A DNA stretch of 64,000 nt from Microbacterium barkeri (GCF_027921765.1 NZ_BSEJ01000001.1:248001-312000), one strand, 5' to 3'; positions 32,976-42,276 are shown, numbered from the stretch's first letter. The notes: a model not told the origin generated them from the sequence alone. Numbers and translations: made by a program.

Positions 32976-34349
32976 TTGAGCACCTCGACATCCGCGACGC
33001 GCATGCACGAGATCACCGGCGAGAACCGCAAGGTCGTCGACCTCGTGCTGAGCTACTCCCGCGAGCGACTCCTCGCGGAGGACACTCCCCTCGACAAGCC
33101 GCAGACCGAGGCGGCACTCGACGCCCTCGTCGGACAGACGATCAGCGAGGAGGGCCTCGGTGCCGAGCAGGCCCTCGCGCACTTCACGGAGACGCTCGCG
33201 CCCGCGTGCATCACGACAGACGACCCGAGCTACCTCTCCTTCATCCCGTGTGCGCCGACGAAAGCGGCCGCCGCATTCGACGTCGTCGTGTCGGCGAGCG
33301 GGCTCTACGGAGGGTCCTGGCTCGAGGGCGCCGGCGCCGTCTACGCCGAGAACCAGGTGCTGTCGTGGCTCGCAGCGGAGTTCGGCCTGCCCGCGACCGC
33401 CGGCGGGGTCTTCGTGCAGGGCGGCACGCTCGGCAACCTCTCGGCACTCGTCGCCGCGCGGGAGTCTGCGCGCTCGGCGGGGCGCACGGTTGCCCGCTGG
33501 AAGGTCGTGTGCAGCGAGGAGGCGCACTCCTCGATCGCATCGGCGGCCCGGGTGATGGACGTCGACGTCGTGGGTGTCGCACCCGATGCCGACGGAGTCC
33601 TGCGCGGCGACGCCGTGCGGGCGGCGCTCGACGAGCACGGCGAGAGCGTGTTCGCCGTCGTCGCGACGACGGGCTCGACGAACTTCGGCATCGTCGACGA
33701 TGTGGCGTCGATCTCCGAGGTGACGCGCGCACGGGGCATCTGGCTCCACGTCGATGGCGCGTACGGTCTCTCGGCGATGCTCGCGCCATCCCATCGCCAC
33801 CTCTTCGCGGGCGTCGAGCATGCGGATTCGGTGATCGTCGACCCGCACAAGTGGCTCTTCGCGCCGTTCGACGCGTGCGCGCTCATCTACAGCGACCCCG
33901 AGAAGGGGCGCCGTGCGCACACTCAGCACGCCGCGTACCTCGACACGCTCACAGAGAAGGCCGACTGGAGCCCGTCGGACTTCGCCGCCCACCTGACGCG
34001 CCGCCCGCGCGGGCTCCCGCTCTGGTTCTCGCTCGCCTCCTACGGCGCCGCAGCGTACCGCTCGGCCATCTCCGCGTCCCTCGAGCTCGCGCAGGAGATC
34101 GCCGACGAGATCGAGCGGCGTCCGTATCTCACGCTCCTGCGCCGCCCGCAGCTCTCGGTCGTGGTGTTCGAGCGCGACGGATGGTCGAAGGATGACTACG
34201 AGGACTGGTCCGCTCGCCTGCTCGACGAGCAGCGCGCCTTCGTCACGCCGAGCGGGCATGAGGGGCGGACGAACGCCCGCTTCGCCATCATCAACCCGCG
34301 CACGACCATCGAGGCGCTGCGCGGCATCCTGGATTCGATGGCGGACTGA
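32976..34349 (+). CDS. PLP-dependent decarboxylase (group II, aromatic/glutamate type)
   Basis: The 457-residue protein begins at a TTG (32976) directly behind AAGGAG. It has the group II PLP decarboxylase pattern: GVFVQGGTLGNLSALVAARESA, the PLP-stacking and Asp-bearing HVDGAYGLSAML, and the PLP Lys in SVIVDPHKWLFAPFDAC. Family members decarboxylate aromatic amino acids, glutamate, diaminobutyrate or related acids. Which one cannot be told here. Its product could be the ligand of the divergent XRE-cupin regulator. The rare TTG start suggests low expression. Confidence 0.9.
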   Translation: MSTSTSATRMHEITGENRKVVDLVLSYSRERLLAEDTPLDKPQTEAALDALVGQTISEEGLGAEQALAHFTETLAPACITTDDPSYLSFIPCAPTKAAAAFDVVVSASGLYGGSWLEGAGAVYAENQVLSWLAAEFGLPATAGGVFVQGGTLGNLSALVAARESARSAGRTVARWKVVCSEEAHSSIASAARVMDVDVVGVAPDADGVLRGDAVRAALDEHGESVFAVVATTGSTNFGIVDDVASISEVTRARGIWLHVDGAYGLSAMLAPSHRHLFAGVEHADSVIVDPHKWLFAPFDACALIYSDPEKGRRAHTQHAAYLDTLTEKADWSPSDFAAHLTRRPRGLPLWFSLASYGAAAYRSAISASLELAQEIADEIERRPYLTLLRRPQLSVVVFERDGWSKDDYEDWSARLLDEQRAFVTPSGHEGRTNARFAIINPRTTIEALRGILDSMAD

Positions 34350-34825
34350 TCACTCCGCCGGCGCGACCGCGCGAGACTCCCGGACCAGATCCAGGATGGC
34401 CGGTGCTCCGGCTTCGATGAGCGAGAGCGTCTCCTCGAAGTCGGAGCGGTCGCCGTACCAGGGATCCGTGACGTCGCGAGTCTCGGCACCGGGGACGAAC
34501 TCCATCCACAGACGGGTGCGTGCGGGGTCCGCGCCCTGGCGCAGAAGCGACGCGCGGTGAAGCTCCGTCATCGCGAGCAGCAGGTCGGCGTCGAGGTCGT
34601 CATGGCTCACGACCTGCGCGGTCCGGGTCGGGACCCGATAGCCGCTCTCGGCGAGGACGGATGCCGCGCGCGGGTCGATCGGGTTTCCGAGCTCCTCCGC
34701 GCTGATGCCGGCTGAGCGCAGCGTGACGTCGATCCCGGCGGATGCGAAGCGGTCGCGCAGCACGACCCCCCCATCGGCGACCGGCAGATGTTCCCCGTGC
34801 ACACGACGACGATCGTGCGGATCAT
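34350..34825 (-). pseudogene. Low-molecular-weight protein tyrosine phosphatase, frameshifted
   Basis: From ATG 34825 the frame reads MIRTIVVVCTGNICRSPMGG, which includes the catalytic loop CTGNICRS. The remainder of the family sequence (LRDRFASAGIDVTLRSAGIS, then DVTDPWYGDRSDFEETL with the general-acid Asp) lies in another frame ending at 34350. The two join at a run of seven C residues on the plus strand (34766-34772). One extra base there restores a full phosphatase of about 158 residues. It may be a true inactivation, phase variation or a sequencing error. A GTG at 34849 is an alternative start. Confidence 0.85.
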
Positions 34826-34957
34826 GCGACTCGCTGTCTCTCGGCTCACGACGCGAATCTAGTGGATGCCCGGCGGCTCCGTTCGCGGATGCTCGCTGCG
34901 CCGCGCGGAGACGTCAACCCCATCGACACATCCCGCGGTGTCCTCGACTCTCGAGAC

Positions 34958-36160
34958 ATGGCAGAGACGGTTGCTCGGAGCCCGCGACGTCACGACGTCA
35001 TCGTGATCGGCGGCGGAAACGGGGGCATGTCGCTCGCTGCGCGACTGCGGAAGCGCGGATGCCCGGACGTCGCGCTCATCGAGCCGTCGGCGCACCATGT
35101 CTACAAACCGCTGCAGAACTACGTCGCCGGCGGTCTCGCTCGGCGTGACGAACTCGTGCGGGCGCAGACCTCGCTTGTCCCCCAGGGCGTGCGCCTCTAT
35201 CCGTCGGCGGCGCAGCGGGTCGATGCGGGCCGACGGGAGGTCATGCTCGCGGACGACACGGTCCTCGTCGCTGGGGATGTCGTCATCGCGTGCGGCGCCG
35301 AGACCGACTGGGAGTCGCTCCCGGGCGCGCGGCGGGCGCTTCGAGACGGCATCGCGTGCACATCGTTCGAGCTCGAGCATGTCGAGCGCACCTGGGACAG
35401 GATCCGCGCTCTCGACCGCGGGACGGCCGTGTTCACTCTGCACGGGCAGCCCGCCTCGGGTCGAGAGACCGCGCTGAAACCTCTCTTCCTGGCCTGCGAC
35501 CACTGGCGACGCCGGGGCGTTCTCAGCGACCTCCGGGTCGTGCTCGTGCACGACGCCGACCGCCTCCATCCCGTCGACGAGATCGCTGGGGCCATCCGGA
35601 CGGCGATCGACGACTACGGAGTCGAGGTCCTGGCCTCGACCCGCGTCGAGAGCATCGAACAGGACGTGCTGGCCGTCGACGGACCCGAGGGAACAGCTCG
35701 GATCGCAGCGGACCTCATCCATCTGCTCCCGCCGTACCGCGCTCCCGCCTTCGTCGGCGAATCGGGGCTCGCCGGTGAGCAGACGCGGGGATTCGTCGAC
35801 GTGGACCCACGCACCCTGCAGCACCGCGACCATCCGCACATCTGGGCACTCGGCGACGCGGCCGACCTCGGCGATGCCCGCACGGGCGGCGCACTCCGTC
35901 ACCAGGTCAAGACGGTGGTCGAGAACATCCCTCGGCGCCGCTCCGGTCGGCCGCTCCTCGAGTACGACGGCTATACCGTCGCACCCATCACGACGTCGCG
36001 GCGCGCACTCGTCTTCGGCGAGTACGACAGCCGCACTCATCGCGTCATGCGGACCATCCCGCTGCTCGACCCGCTCCGGCCGCGCCCGTGGTGGTTGGCA
36101 CTCGATCGGTGGGTGCTCCCCCAGCTGTACTGGCACGGCATCGTCCGCGGGAGAGTCTGA
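34958..36160 (+). CDS. Sulfide:quinone oxidoreductase-like flavoprotein without catalytic cysteines
   Basis: The 400-residue protein starts at ATG 34958. FAD binds at VIVIGGGNGGMS (residues 15-24) and at ALGDAADLGDARTG (about 297-310). Overall it follows the human SQOR-type order, with GFVDVDPRTLQHRDHPHIWALGD and EYDGYT late in the chain. The family's two redox cysteines correspond here to Gly168 (PASGRETALK) and Ala342 (YDGYTVAP). Sulfide oxidation by the usual disulfide route is therefore unlikely. It may still pass electrons to quinone from another donor. The start has no strong RBS. Confidence 0.75.
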   Translation: MAETVARSPRRHDVIVIGGGNGGMSLAARLRKRGCPDVALIEPSAHHVYKPLQNYVAGGLARRDELVRAQTSLVPQGVRLYPSAAQRVDAGRREVMLADDTVLVAGDVVIACGAETDWESLPGARRALRDGIACTSFELEHVERTWDRIRALDRGTAVFTLHGQPASGRETALKPLFLACDHWRRRGVLSDLRVVLVHDADRLHPVDEIAGAIRTAIDDYGVEVLASTRVESIEQDVLAVDGPEGTARIAADLIHLLPPYRAPAFVGESGLAGEQTRGFVDVDPRTLQHRDHPHIWALGDAADLGDARTGGALRHQVKTVVENIPRRRSGRPLLEYDGYTVAPITTSRRALVFGEYDSRTHRVMRTIPLLDPLRPRPWWLALDRWVLPQLYWHGIVRGRV

Positions 36161-36212
36161 GCGCCCTCCGTCGAGATGGGGCACATGACGCAGGCACGAC
36201 GCCATGCGGGAG

Positions 36213-36286
36213 TAGGGCGGGTCGGACTTGAACCGACGATCGTTGGGTTATGAGCCCACTGCCTTAACCAGCTTGGCCACCGCCCC
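36213..36286 (-). tRNA. tRNA-Met (anticodon CAT)
   Basis: On the minus strand, acceptor GGGGCGG pairs with CCGCCCT, the D-arm is GCCAAGCTGGTTAAGGC, the anticodon loop CTCATAA gives CAT, and the T-arm is GTCGGTTCAAGTCCGAC. The discriminator base is A and no CCA is encoded. CAT could also be an Ile2 tRNA that needs lysidine, and the sequence alone does not settle the isotype. The outermost anticodon-stem pair appears to be a G-A mismatch. Confidence 0.92.
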
Positions 36287-36301
36287 GTACAGCCCTAGAG
36301 C

Positions 36302-37405
36302 CTATCGCGCGTCGAGGCCCGAGCCCTCGTCGCCGTCTCGCGGCCCGTTGCGCCGCGAGAGGAGATCCTCGGGGTCGCGCGCCGCGCGCAGCGCGTCCAG
36401 TGCCGAGGACCCGCTCTGGCCATCCGCTCGGTCGCCGTCCTCGCCATCCGAGCCGCGTCGGATCGACAGCTCCTGGCTCTCGCTGACGACCTGCGGATGG
36501 TGCCGCGCGAGGAGGAAGACGCCGAGCGACGCGACCGCGCCGACCACGACGAAGACGATGAGCGCCCACAGCGGGGCGTTCGCCGCCTCGCCGAGGACGA
36601 TCGCGCCGATGAGCACCGCGACGATCGGGTCGATCACCGTGAGGCCGGCGATCACGAGGTCGGGCGGCCCCGACGCGTACGCGGTCTGCACGAAGTACCC
36701 GCCCGCGGCAGCGGCCGCGACGAGCGCGACGATGCAGAGCCAGACGGTCCAGTCCACGTCGCCCGCCTGGAAGCGCTTGATGACGATCTTCGCGAGCGTC
36801 GCGACGAACCCGTAGAGCGCGCCGGCGGCCGTGATGTAGAAGAGCGCGCCGATCCGGCGGCGCAGGATGAGCCAAGCCGCGCCGAGAAGGATGATCACGG
36901 CGAGCAGGATCGCGAGCACCACGAGCAGCTCGAAGTCGGTGATCGAGCGCTCGGTCGCGAAGAGCGCCGCGACGAGCACGAAGACGAGGATGCCGCCGAC
37001 GCACAGGCCGATGGCGGTGATCGAGTTCCGGGTCGGCATGTGGCCCGTGATCTGCGCGTTCAGCAGGGTCGTGATGACGAGGGAGATCGCTCCGAGCGGC
37101 TGCACGACGATGAGCGGTGCGACGGCGAGAGCACTCAGCTGGCAGATGATCGCGACGCCGAGCAGGATCGTCCCGATGATCCACGACGGGCGGGACATGA
37201 GGCGCAGGAGGTGCGCGGCCCCGAGGCCTGCGCGGCCCTCGGCGCCGGCGAGCCGCTCGACCTTCTTCACGCCGCGGCTCTGGTACTGGGCGCCGAGCGA
37301 CATGAAGACGGCACCCGCGATCGCGAGCGGGATGCCGAGCAGCAGGCCGGGGTTCTCGAATGCGCCGACGAGCTGCTCGCCGATGTCCGCCGCTGCCAGG
37401 CTCAT
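36302..37405 (-). CDS. DMT/EamA family transporter
   Basis: The product is about 367 residues from ATG 37405, which has a close GGAGG. A GTG at 37429 is the alternative. It has about nine to ten membrane helices, beginning GIPLAIAGAVFMSLGAQYQSRGVKKVERL and continuing with VAPLIVVQPLGAISLVITTLLN and GLTVIDPIVAVLIGAIVLGEAANAPLWALIV. The order matches actinobacterial drug/metabolite-type transporters. The C-terminal 50 residues are a charged cytosolic tail rich in Asp, Glu and Arg. Its substrate is unknown. It lies just upstream of the tRNA-Met gene on the same strand. Confidence 0.85.
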   Translation of the reverse strand: MSLAAADIGEQLVGAFENPGLLLGIPLAIAGAVFMSLGAQYQSRGVKKVERLAGAEGRAGLGAAHLLRLMSRPSWIIGTILLGVAIICQLSALAVAPLIVVQPLGAISLVITTLLNAQITGHMPTRNSITAIGLCVGGILVFVLVAALFATERSITDFELLVVLAILLAVIILLGAAWLILRRRIGALFYITAAGALYGFVATLAKIVIKRFQAGDVDWTVWLCIVALVAAAAAGGYFVQTAYASGPPDLVIAGLTVIDPIVAVLIGAIVLGEAANAPLWALIVFVVVGAVASLGVFLLARHHPQVVSESQELSIRRGSDGEDGDRADGQSGSSALDALRAARDPEDLLSRRNGPRDGDEGSGLDAR

Positions 37406-37471
37406 GGCCTCCGAGGTTCCCCAGGTCACCCACCGAGACTAACGCCCGATCGCGCCGACTACCCTGAAGGG

Positions 37472-38038
37472 ATGGCCGTTCTGCCGATTCGCATCTGGGG
37501 CGATCCCGTCCTGCACGCCCCCGCTTCGCCCGTCGACGAGATCACCGACGAGATCCGCACGCTCGTCCGCGACATGTACGAGACCATGGACGCCGCGCCC
37601 GGTGTCGGGCTCGCGGCGCCGCAGGTCGGCGTCGGCCTGCGCATCTACACCTACACCTACGAGGACGACGACGGGAACCCCTGGCGCGGCGAGATCATCA
37701 ACCCCGAGCTCTGGATGGTGCCGCTCGAGCCGGGCGACCCCGACGAGGACCTCGAGTCGGAGGGCTGCCTCTCGTTCCCCGGCGAGCGCTTCCCGCTGCG
37801 GCGTTCCGACCGGGTCGTCGTCACGGGGATCGACCTCGAGGGTGCTCCGGTCCGCATCGAGGTCGACGGATGGCGCGCGCGCATCATGCAGCACGAGTTC
37901 GACCACCTCGAGGGCGTCGTCTACGTCGACCGCCTCTCCGAGCGGGACTGGAAGACGGCGCAGAAGATCTCGAAGAAGCGCGGGTGGGGCCGTCCTGGCG
38001 TGAGCTGGATGCCCGGCGTCGACGACCTCGACGCCTGA
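37472..38038 (+). CDS. def: Peptide deformylase
   Basis: The 188-residue protein has the three PDF motifs: GVGLAAPQVG (motif 1), EGCLSFPG (motif 2, with the metal-binding Cys) and QHEFDHLEG (motif 3, with two His and the catalytic Glu). It removes the formyl group from nascent proteins. The start at ATG 37472 follows GAAGG closely. It diverges from the DMT transporter gene, with a short shared upstream region. Confidence 0.97.
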   Translation: MAVLPIRIWGDPVLHAPASPVDEITDEIRTLVRDMYETMDAAPGVGLAAPQVGVGLRIYTYTYEDDDGNPWRGEIINPELWMVPLEPGDPDEDLESEGCLSFPGERFPLRRSDRVVVTGIDLEGAPVRIEVDGWRARIMQHEFDHLEGVVYVDRLSERDWKTAQKISKKRGWGRPGVSWMPGVDDLDA

Positions 38039-38077
38039 GCGCCGCCGCGCGGAAGGGCTCTTTTGAGCCTGCTCGCT

Positions 38078-38107
38078 TTGCGCGAGGATCGAGGCGACGC
38101 GTAGCGT
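38078..38107 (+). promoter_or_regulatory. Candidate promoter of the septum-formation lipoprotein gene
   Basis: TTGCGC (38078-38083) and TAGCGT (38102-38107) are 18 bases apart and lie 65 bases upstream of the lipoprotein start. The match is modest. Confidence 0.3.
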
Positions 38108-38171
38108 TCTGAGTGGGGTGCGGGCGTGAGGCTTCTGGTGCCCCGACCTACGCACACAGGAGAGTGACCCC

Positions 38172-38693
38172 ATGATTCGCACCAACCCGACCCGTCGTGT
38201 CCTCGTCGCGGGTGCCGCCGTCGCCCTGGCCTTCTCGCTCGGCGGGTGCTCGAGCATCGCCAACCTGCTCAACGGCGAGACCGCCGCGCGCGACGAGGAG
38301 ACGCAGGAAGTCACCGAGGGCGGCACGGTCGACGTCTTCTCGCTCGAGGTCGGCGACTGCACCGGCGCCACCGCCGAAGGCGAGGTGACCGACATCGAGG
38401 TCGTCCCGTGCGACGAGCCGCACGACTCCGAGGTCTACCACGAGTTCGAGATGGAGGACGGCGAGTGGCCCGGCGAGGCCGCCGTCGACACCGCGGCGGA
38501 GGAAGGCTGCACGGGCGAGGCGTTCGAGGCCTTCATCGGGCTCCCCTACGACCAGTCCGAGCTCTACGTGACCTACCTCACGCCGCTCGAGGACACGTGG
38601 AGCGACCCCTCGGTCGCCGACCGGCTCATCCAGTGCATGGCCTACATGCCCGGCGAGGAGCTCACCGGAACGCTGCGCGATTCCAACCGCTGA
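38172..38693 (+). CDS. Septum-formation family lipoprotein
   Basis: The 173-residue protein has a signal peptide MIRTNPTRRVLVAGAAVALA ending in the lipobox LGGC (Cys at about residue 27), then a short acidic linker. The mature part has DVFSLEVGDCTGATAEG, VVPCDEPHDSEVYHEFE and GCTGEAFEAFIG, typical of the septum-formation domain family (PF13845), whose role is not well understood. Four or five cysteines suggest disulfides outside the cell. The RBS is AGGAGAG. Confidence 0.87.
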   Translation: MIRTNPTRRVLVAGAAVALAFSLGGCSSIANLLNGETAARDEETQEVTEGGTVDVFSLEVGDCTGATAEGEVTDIEVVPCDEPHDSEVYHEFEMEDGEWPGEAAVDTAAEEGCTGEAFEAFIGLPYDQSELYVTYLTPLEDTWSDPSVADRLIQCMAYMPGEELTGTLRDSNR

Positions 38694-38740
38694 GCGCAAG
38701 GGCGTTTCGCTCGCCCCCGTGCCCGCCTACGGTGGGGCGC

Positions 38741-40693
38741 ATGGCCTCGCACCATCCGCGCCCGCCGCAGGCGGCACCATCCGCCCCCATCGAGGACTAC
38801 GCACTCGTCGGCGACCTCCACACCGCGGCGCTCGTCTCGCGGACGGGCAGCGTCGACTGGCTCTGCCTGCCGCGCTTCGACTCCTCCTCTCTGTTCGCCG
38901 CGCTCCTGGACGACGAGCGCGCGGGCCGCTGGTCTCTCCGCCCTGTCGACGAGACGGCGACGTCGAGACGCTCGTACATCGACGACACCTTCGTTCTGCG
39001 GACCACCTGGCAGACTCCCGACGGCGAGGCCGAGGTGCTCGACTTCATGCCGCTCGGCGACAGCCGGCCCAATCTCGTGCGGCGCATCCGCGGGCTGCGC
39101 GGCTCGGTCGAGTTCTCGGAGCGGTTCGCGGTGCGATTCGACTACGGCGCCGCCCTTCCCTGGGTCCGTCAGATCGAGTACGGAGACCGACCCGCGATCC
39201 TCGCGACAGCGGGGCCCGACTCGATCATCCGGCGCGGGCCGCGTGTGCGGGCGCAGGGCCTCGAGCACCGCGGTGAGCACGCGGTGTCGGAGGGGCAGAC
39301 GATCGACATCGTGCTCACGTGGTACCCGTCGCATCGTCGTCCGCCGAAGCCGCTCGACGTCGACGCAGCGCTCGATCTGACACTCGACTGGTGGCGCGAG
39401 TGGGCGCGACGCAGTGCGCCGCCTGCCCCGTACGCGCAGGAGGTGCGGCGCTCGCTGCTCGTCCTCCGGGCGCTCACCGACGAGGACACCGGCGGCATCT
39501 CGGCGGCCGCCACGACGAGCCTGCCCGAGACCGAGGGCGGCGTGCGCAACTGGGACTACCGGTACGTCTGGCTGCGCGACGCGGCGCTCACGATCGCCGT
39601 GCTGCTGACGCACGGCTACCGCGAGGAGGCGGAGGAATGGCGCGGATGGCTGCTGCGCGCCATCGCCGGGGATCCTGCGGATGTGCAGATCATGTACGGG
39701 ATCGGGGGCGAGCGCCGCCTGCCGGAGTTCGAGCTCGAAGGACTGCGCGGCCATGGCGGCGCTCGACCGGTGCGCATCGGCAACGGCGCATACCGGCAGC
39801 GTCAATGGGACATCTTCGGCGAGGTCATGGTGGCGCTGCACGGCGCTCGCGTCGCAGGCCTTGAGGAGACAGCCGCGTCGTGGCCGCTGCAGCGGGCGCT
39901 GCTGGCGTTCCTCGCCGACAACTGGCAGCGGCCGGATCACGGGATCTGGGAGATCCGCGGCGACGAGCGGCACTTCACGCACTCCCGCGCGATGGTCTGG
40001 GCCGCCTTCGATCGCGGGGCGCGCGGTGTGCGCGAGTTCGGCCTGCCCGGTGACGCGGACCGGTGGCAGGAGCTCGCCGACACCATCCGCGCGGAGATCC
40101 TCGCGCGCGGATTCGACGAGCGGCGCGGCTCGTTCCGGCAGCACTACGACACCGACGAGGTCGACGCCGCGCTGCTCCAGCTGCCGCAGATCGGATTCCT
40201 CCCTCCGGACGACGAGCGCATGACGGGCACGGTGGCCGCGATCGAAGAGGACCTCATGGCGGACGGACTGCTGCTGCGCTATCGGACCTCGTCCGGGGTC
40301 GACGGTCTCGCGGGCGAGGAGCATCCGTTCCTCGCGTGCTCCTTCTGGCTCGTCGAGCAGTACGCGGGATCGGGGCGCCTCGACGACGCCGAGGCGCTCA
40401 TGGCACGAGCGCTGGAGGCCGTCAACGACGTGGGCCTGCTCGCCGAGGAGTACGACCCCGTGCGCCGTCGGCAGATGGGCAACACCCCGCAGGCGCTCTC
40501 CCACCTCGCGCTGGTCCGCGCCGCGGACGCGATCGACATCGCGCGACGCGGGCGCGACGACCTTGCCCCGCACGTGCGCGGCGAGAGCGAAGGCGATGCG
40601 GAGGCGACCGGCACGCGCGAGAAGGAGCCGACGCCCGCCGAGGCGCGCGAGAGCTCGGGGACGCCTCTGCCCGCTCGCGACCCGGTCGAGTGA
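38741..40693 (+). CDS. Glycoside hydrolase family 15 protein (glucoamylase/trehalase-like)
   Basis: The 650-residue protein begins with a conserved N-terminal β domain (PIEDYALVGDLHTAALVSRTG, then SVDWLCLPRFDSSSLFAALL). An (α/α)6 catalytic domain has GGVRNWDYRYVWLRDAAL, RRLPEFELEGLRGH and LLAEEYDPVRRRQMGN, where a catalytic Glu is expected. The type is common in actinobacteria and acts as trehalase or on α-glucans. No signal peptide is seen, so it is cytosolic. The C-terminal 50 residues are polar and Glu/Arg-rich. It ends 4 bases before the converging zwf-like gene. Confidence 0.9.
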   Translation: MASHHPRPPQAAPSAPIEDYALVGDLHTAALVSRTGSVDWLCLPRFDSSSLFAALLDDERAGRWSLRPVDETATSRRSYIDDTFVLRTTWQTPDGEAEVLDFMPLGDSRPNLVRRIRGLRGSVEFSERFAVRFDYGAALPWVRQIEYGDRPAILATAGPDSIIRRGPRVRAQGLEHRGEHAVSEGQTIDIVLTWYPSHRRPPKPLDVDAALDLTLDWWREWARRSAPPAPYAQEVRRSLLVLRALTDEDTGGISAAATTSLPETEGGVRNWDYRYVWLRDAALTIAVLLTHGYREEAEEWRGWLLRAIAGDPADVQIMYGIGGERRLPEFELEGLRGHGGARPVRIGNGAYRQRQWDIFGEVMVALHGARVAGLEETAASWPLQRALLAFLADNWQRPDHGIWEIRGDERHFTHSRAMVWAAFDRGARGVREFGLPGDADRWQELADTIRAEILARGFDERRGSFRQHYDTDEVDAALLQLPQIGFLPPDDERMTGTVAAIEEDLMADGLLLRYRTSSGVDGLAGEEHPFLACSFWLVEQYAGSGRLDDAEALMARALEAVNDVGLLAEEYDPVRRRQMGNTPQALSHLALVRAADAIDIARRGRDDLAPHVRGESEGDAEATGTREKEPTPAEARESSGTPLPARDPVE

Positions 40694-40697
40694 CCGG

Positions 40698-42065
40698 TCA
40701 GCCCGCCGCGGTCCCCCATCCGTCGGGGCCCGCGCTGCCGGCCGCATACTCCTCGAGCGGCACGAGCCCGTCGCGCCACGCATCGAGAACCGGGGCGACG
40801 ATGCGCCAGCACTCCTCCGCGATGTCGCCGCGGACCGAGAGCAGCGGGTCGCCGTCGAGGATGCCCTCGAGCACCTGCCCGTACGGGAGGAGGTCGCCCG
40901 GGGCCTTGTCGGTGGACAGGCGCGTCTGCTCGAGAGTGAACGGATCGCCGCTCCCGTTCATGGAGAGGTCGAGGGCGACCTCGCCCGAGAGCAGGTCGAG
41001 CACGATGCTGTCGCTCTTCGGCTCGCCGATGAAGCCCGGGATCTCCGGCGCCGGCTTGAAGCGGACGGTCACCGTGGTGCGATCGGCCGAGATGGCCTTG
41101 CCCGACCGGAGGACGAACGGCACCCCGCGCCAGCGCGGCGTGTCGACGGCGCACGTGATCTGAGCGAGCGTCTCGGTCTCGCGGGCCGGGTCCACACCCT
41201 CTTCGTCGACGTAGGACGGGAGGTCCCTCTCCCCCACGCGCCCGGCCGTGTACCGCGCGCGCTTCGACGCGGCGACGGGGTCGTCGTCCCAGACGCGAGT
41301 GCTGCGCAGCACCTGCGCGATGTTGGAGCGGAGCTCGGCCTGGTCGAGTCGCGGGAGCGGCTCCAGCGCGACGAGCGACAGCACCTCGAGCAGGTGGCTC
41401 TGGAGCATGTCGACGAGGGCGCCCGCGCTGTCGTAGTACCCGCCACGGCCCTCGAGCGCGAGCGTCTCGTCGAAGACGATCTCGACGCGCTCGACATGCT
41501 CGGCACGCCATGCGCCCTCGAGCACGCGATTCGCGAACCGCAGGCCCAGCACGTTCAGCACCATCGACATCCCGAGGAAGTGGTCAATGCGGAAGATCTG
41601 CTCCTCGGGGACGAGCAGCGTGAGCAGGCGATTGAGACGCCTCGCGCTCTCGAGGTCGGTGCCGAACGGCTTCTCGAGAGCGAGTCGCGTGCCCTCGGGC
41701 AGCTCGACCTCGCGCAGCGCCTCGCAGACCTTGGCGCTCACCGCGGGCGGCAGCGCGAAGTAGATGACGGGCGTGTGCGCGCACGCATCGAGGAGGCGCT
41801 TCAGGACCTCGGCGCTCGTCGCGTCGGCGGGGATGTACTCGGTGGAATCGAGGAGCGCGTCGGGGTCGGCTCCGACGTCGGCGGCCTCGAAGCTCGTGCG
41901 GACGATCTCGTCCCACACATCGCTGCGGTCATCGAGGCCCGCCCCGATCACCTGGACGTCGTACTCGCGTCGGGTGAGAAGGCTCGCCAGCCCGGGCAGC
42001 AGGAGCCGCTTCGTGAGATCGCCGCCTGCGCCGAGGATGAGGATGCTCGCACTCGTCTTGGTCAT
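40698..42065 (-). CDS. zwf: Glucose-6-phosphate dehydrogenase
   Basis: The 455-residue protein has the Rossmann motif ILGAGGDLTKRLLLPGL (GxxGDLxxR), substrate Lys in ALEKPFGTDLESA, and the active-site RIDHFLGMSMVLNVL. It oxidises glucose 6-phosphate to 6-phosphogluconolactone with NADP+. A typical enzyme is about 500 residues, so this is a short member, and many actinobacteria carry it as a second copy. The start at ATG 42065 is just upstream of the Rossmann strand. Confidence 0.92.
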   Translation of the reverse strand: MTKTSASILILGAGGDLTKRLLLPGLASLLTRREYDVQVIGAGLDDRSDVWDEIVRTSFEAADVGADPDALLDSTEYIPADATSAEVLKRLLDACAHTPVIYFALPPAVSAKVCEALREVELPEGTRLALEKPFGTDLESARRLNRLLTLLVPEEQIFRIDHFLGMSMVLNVLGLRFANRVLEGAWRAEHVERVEIVFDETLALEGRGGYYDSAGALVDMLQSHLLEVLSLVALEPLPRLDQAELRSNIAQVLRSTRVWDDDPVAASKRARYTAGRVGERDLPSYVDEEGVDPARETETLAQITCAVDTPRWRGVPFVLRSGKAISADRTTVTVRFKPAPEIPGFIGEPKSDSIVLDLLSGEVALDLSMNGSGDPFTLEQTRLSTDKAPGDLLPYGQVLEGILDGDPLLSVRGDIAEECWRIVAPVLDAWRDGLVPLEEYAAGSAGPDGWGTAAG

Positions 42066-42230
42066 GCCTGCGACGCTATCGAGAGCGCGCCGCGCGCGTC
42101 GAGGGGTTGCGCGAGCGCGTGTCGGTTGGCGCCGAGTGTGTTCGCTGGCGCCGAGAGGGGCGGCGGCGGTGCCGCGCTCGGCGCGGGTTCGGCGCCTCGC
42201 GCGGGGGTGCGGCGCTCGGTGCAACGGCAC

Positions 42231-42260
42231 GGGGCCGGCCGGAGACTCCCGACCGGCCCC
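42231..42260 (-). terminator. Terminator after the GH43 gene
   Basis: GGGGCCGG (42231-42238) pairs with CCGGCCCC (42253-42260) around a short loop. It is 16 bases beyond the GH43 stop on the minus strand. The rest of 42066-42276 holds the zwf promoter region and two TGGCGCCGAG copies. Confidence 0.65.
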
Positions 42261-42276
42261 GCATCCGCGCGCGATG

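Noticed and set aside
34607..34849. Phosphatase N-terminal frame as a separate small gene
   Set aside because: Its second half is low-complexity after the C-tract, and the family sequence continues in the other frame. It is better read as one frameshifted gene.
38056..38069. GGCTC-TTTT-GAGCC as a terminator after def
   Set aside because: The stem is only 5 bp and no T-run follows, so it is too weak to list.
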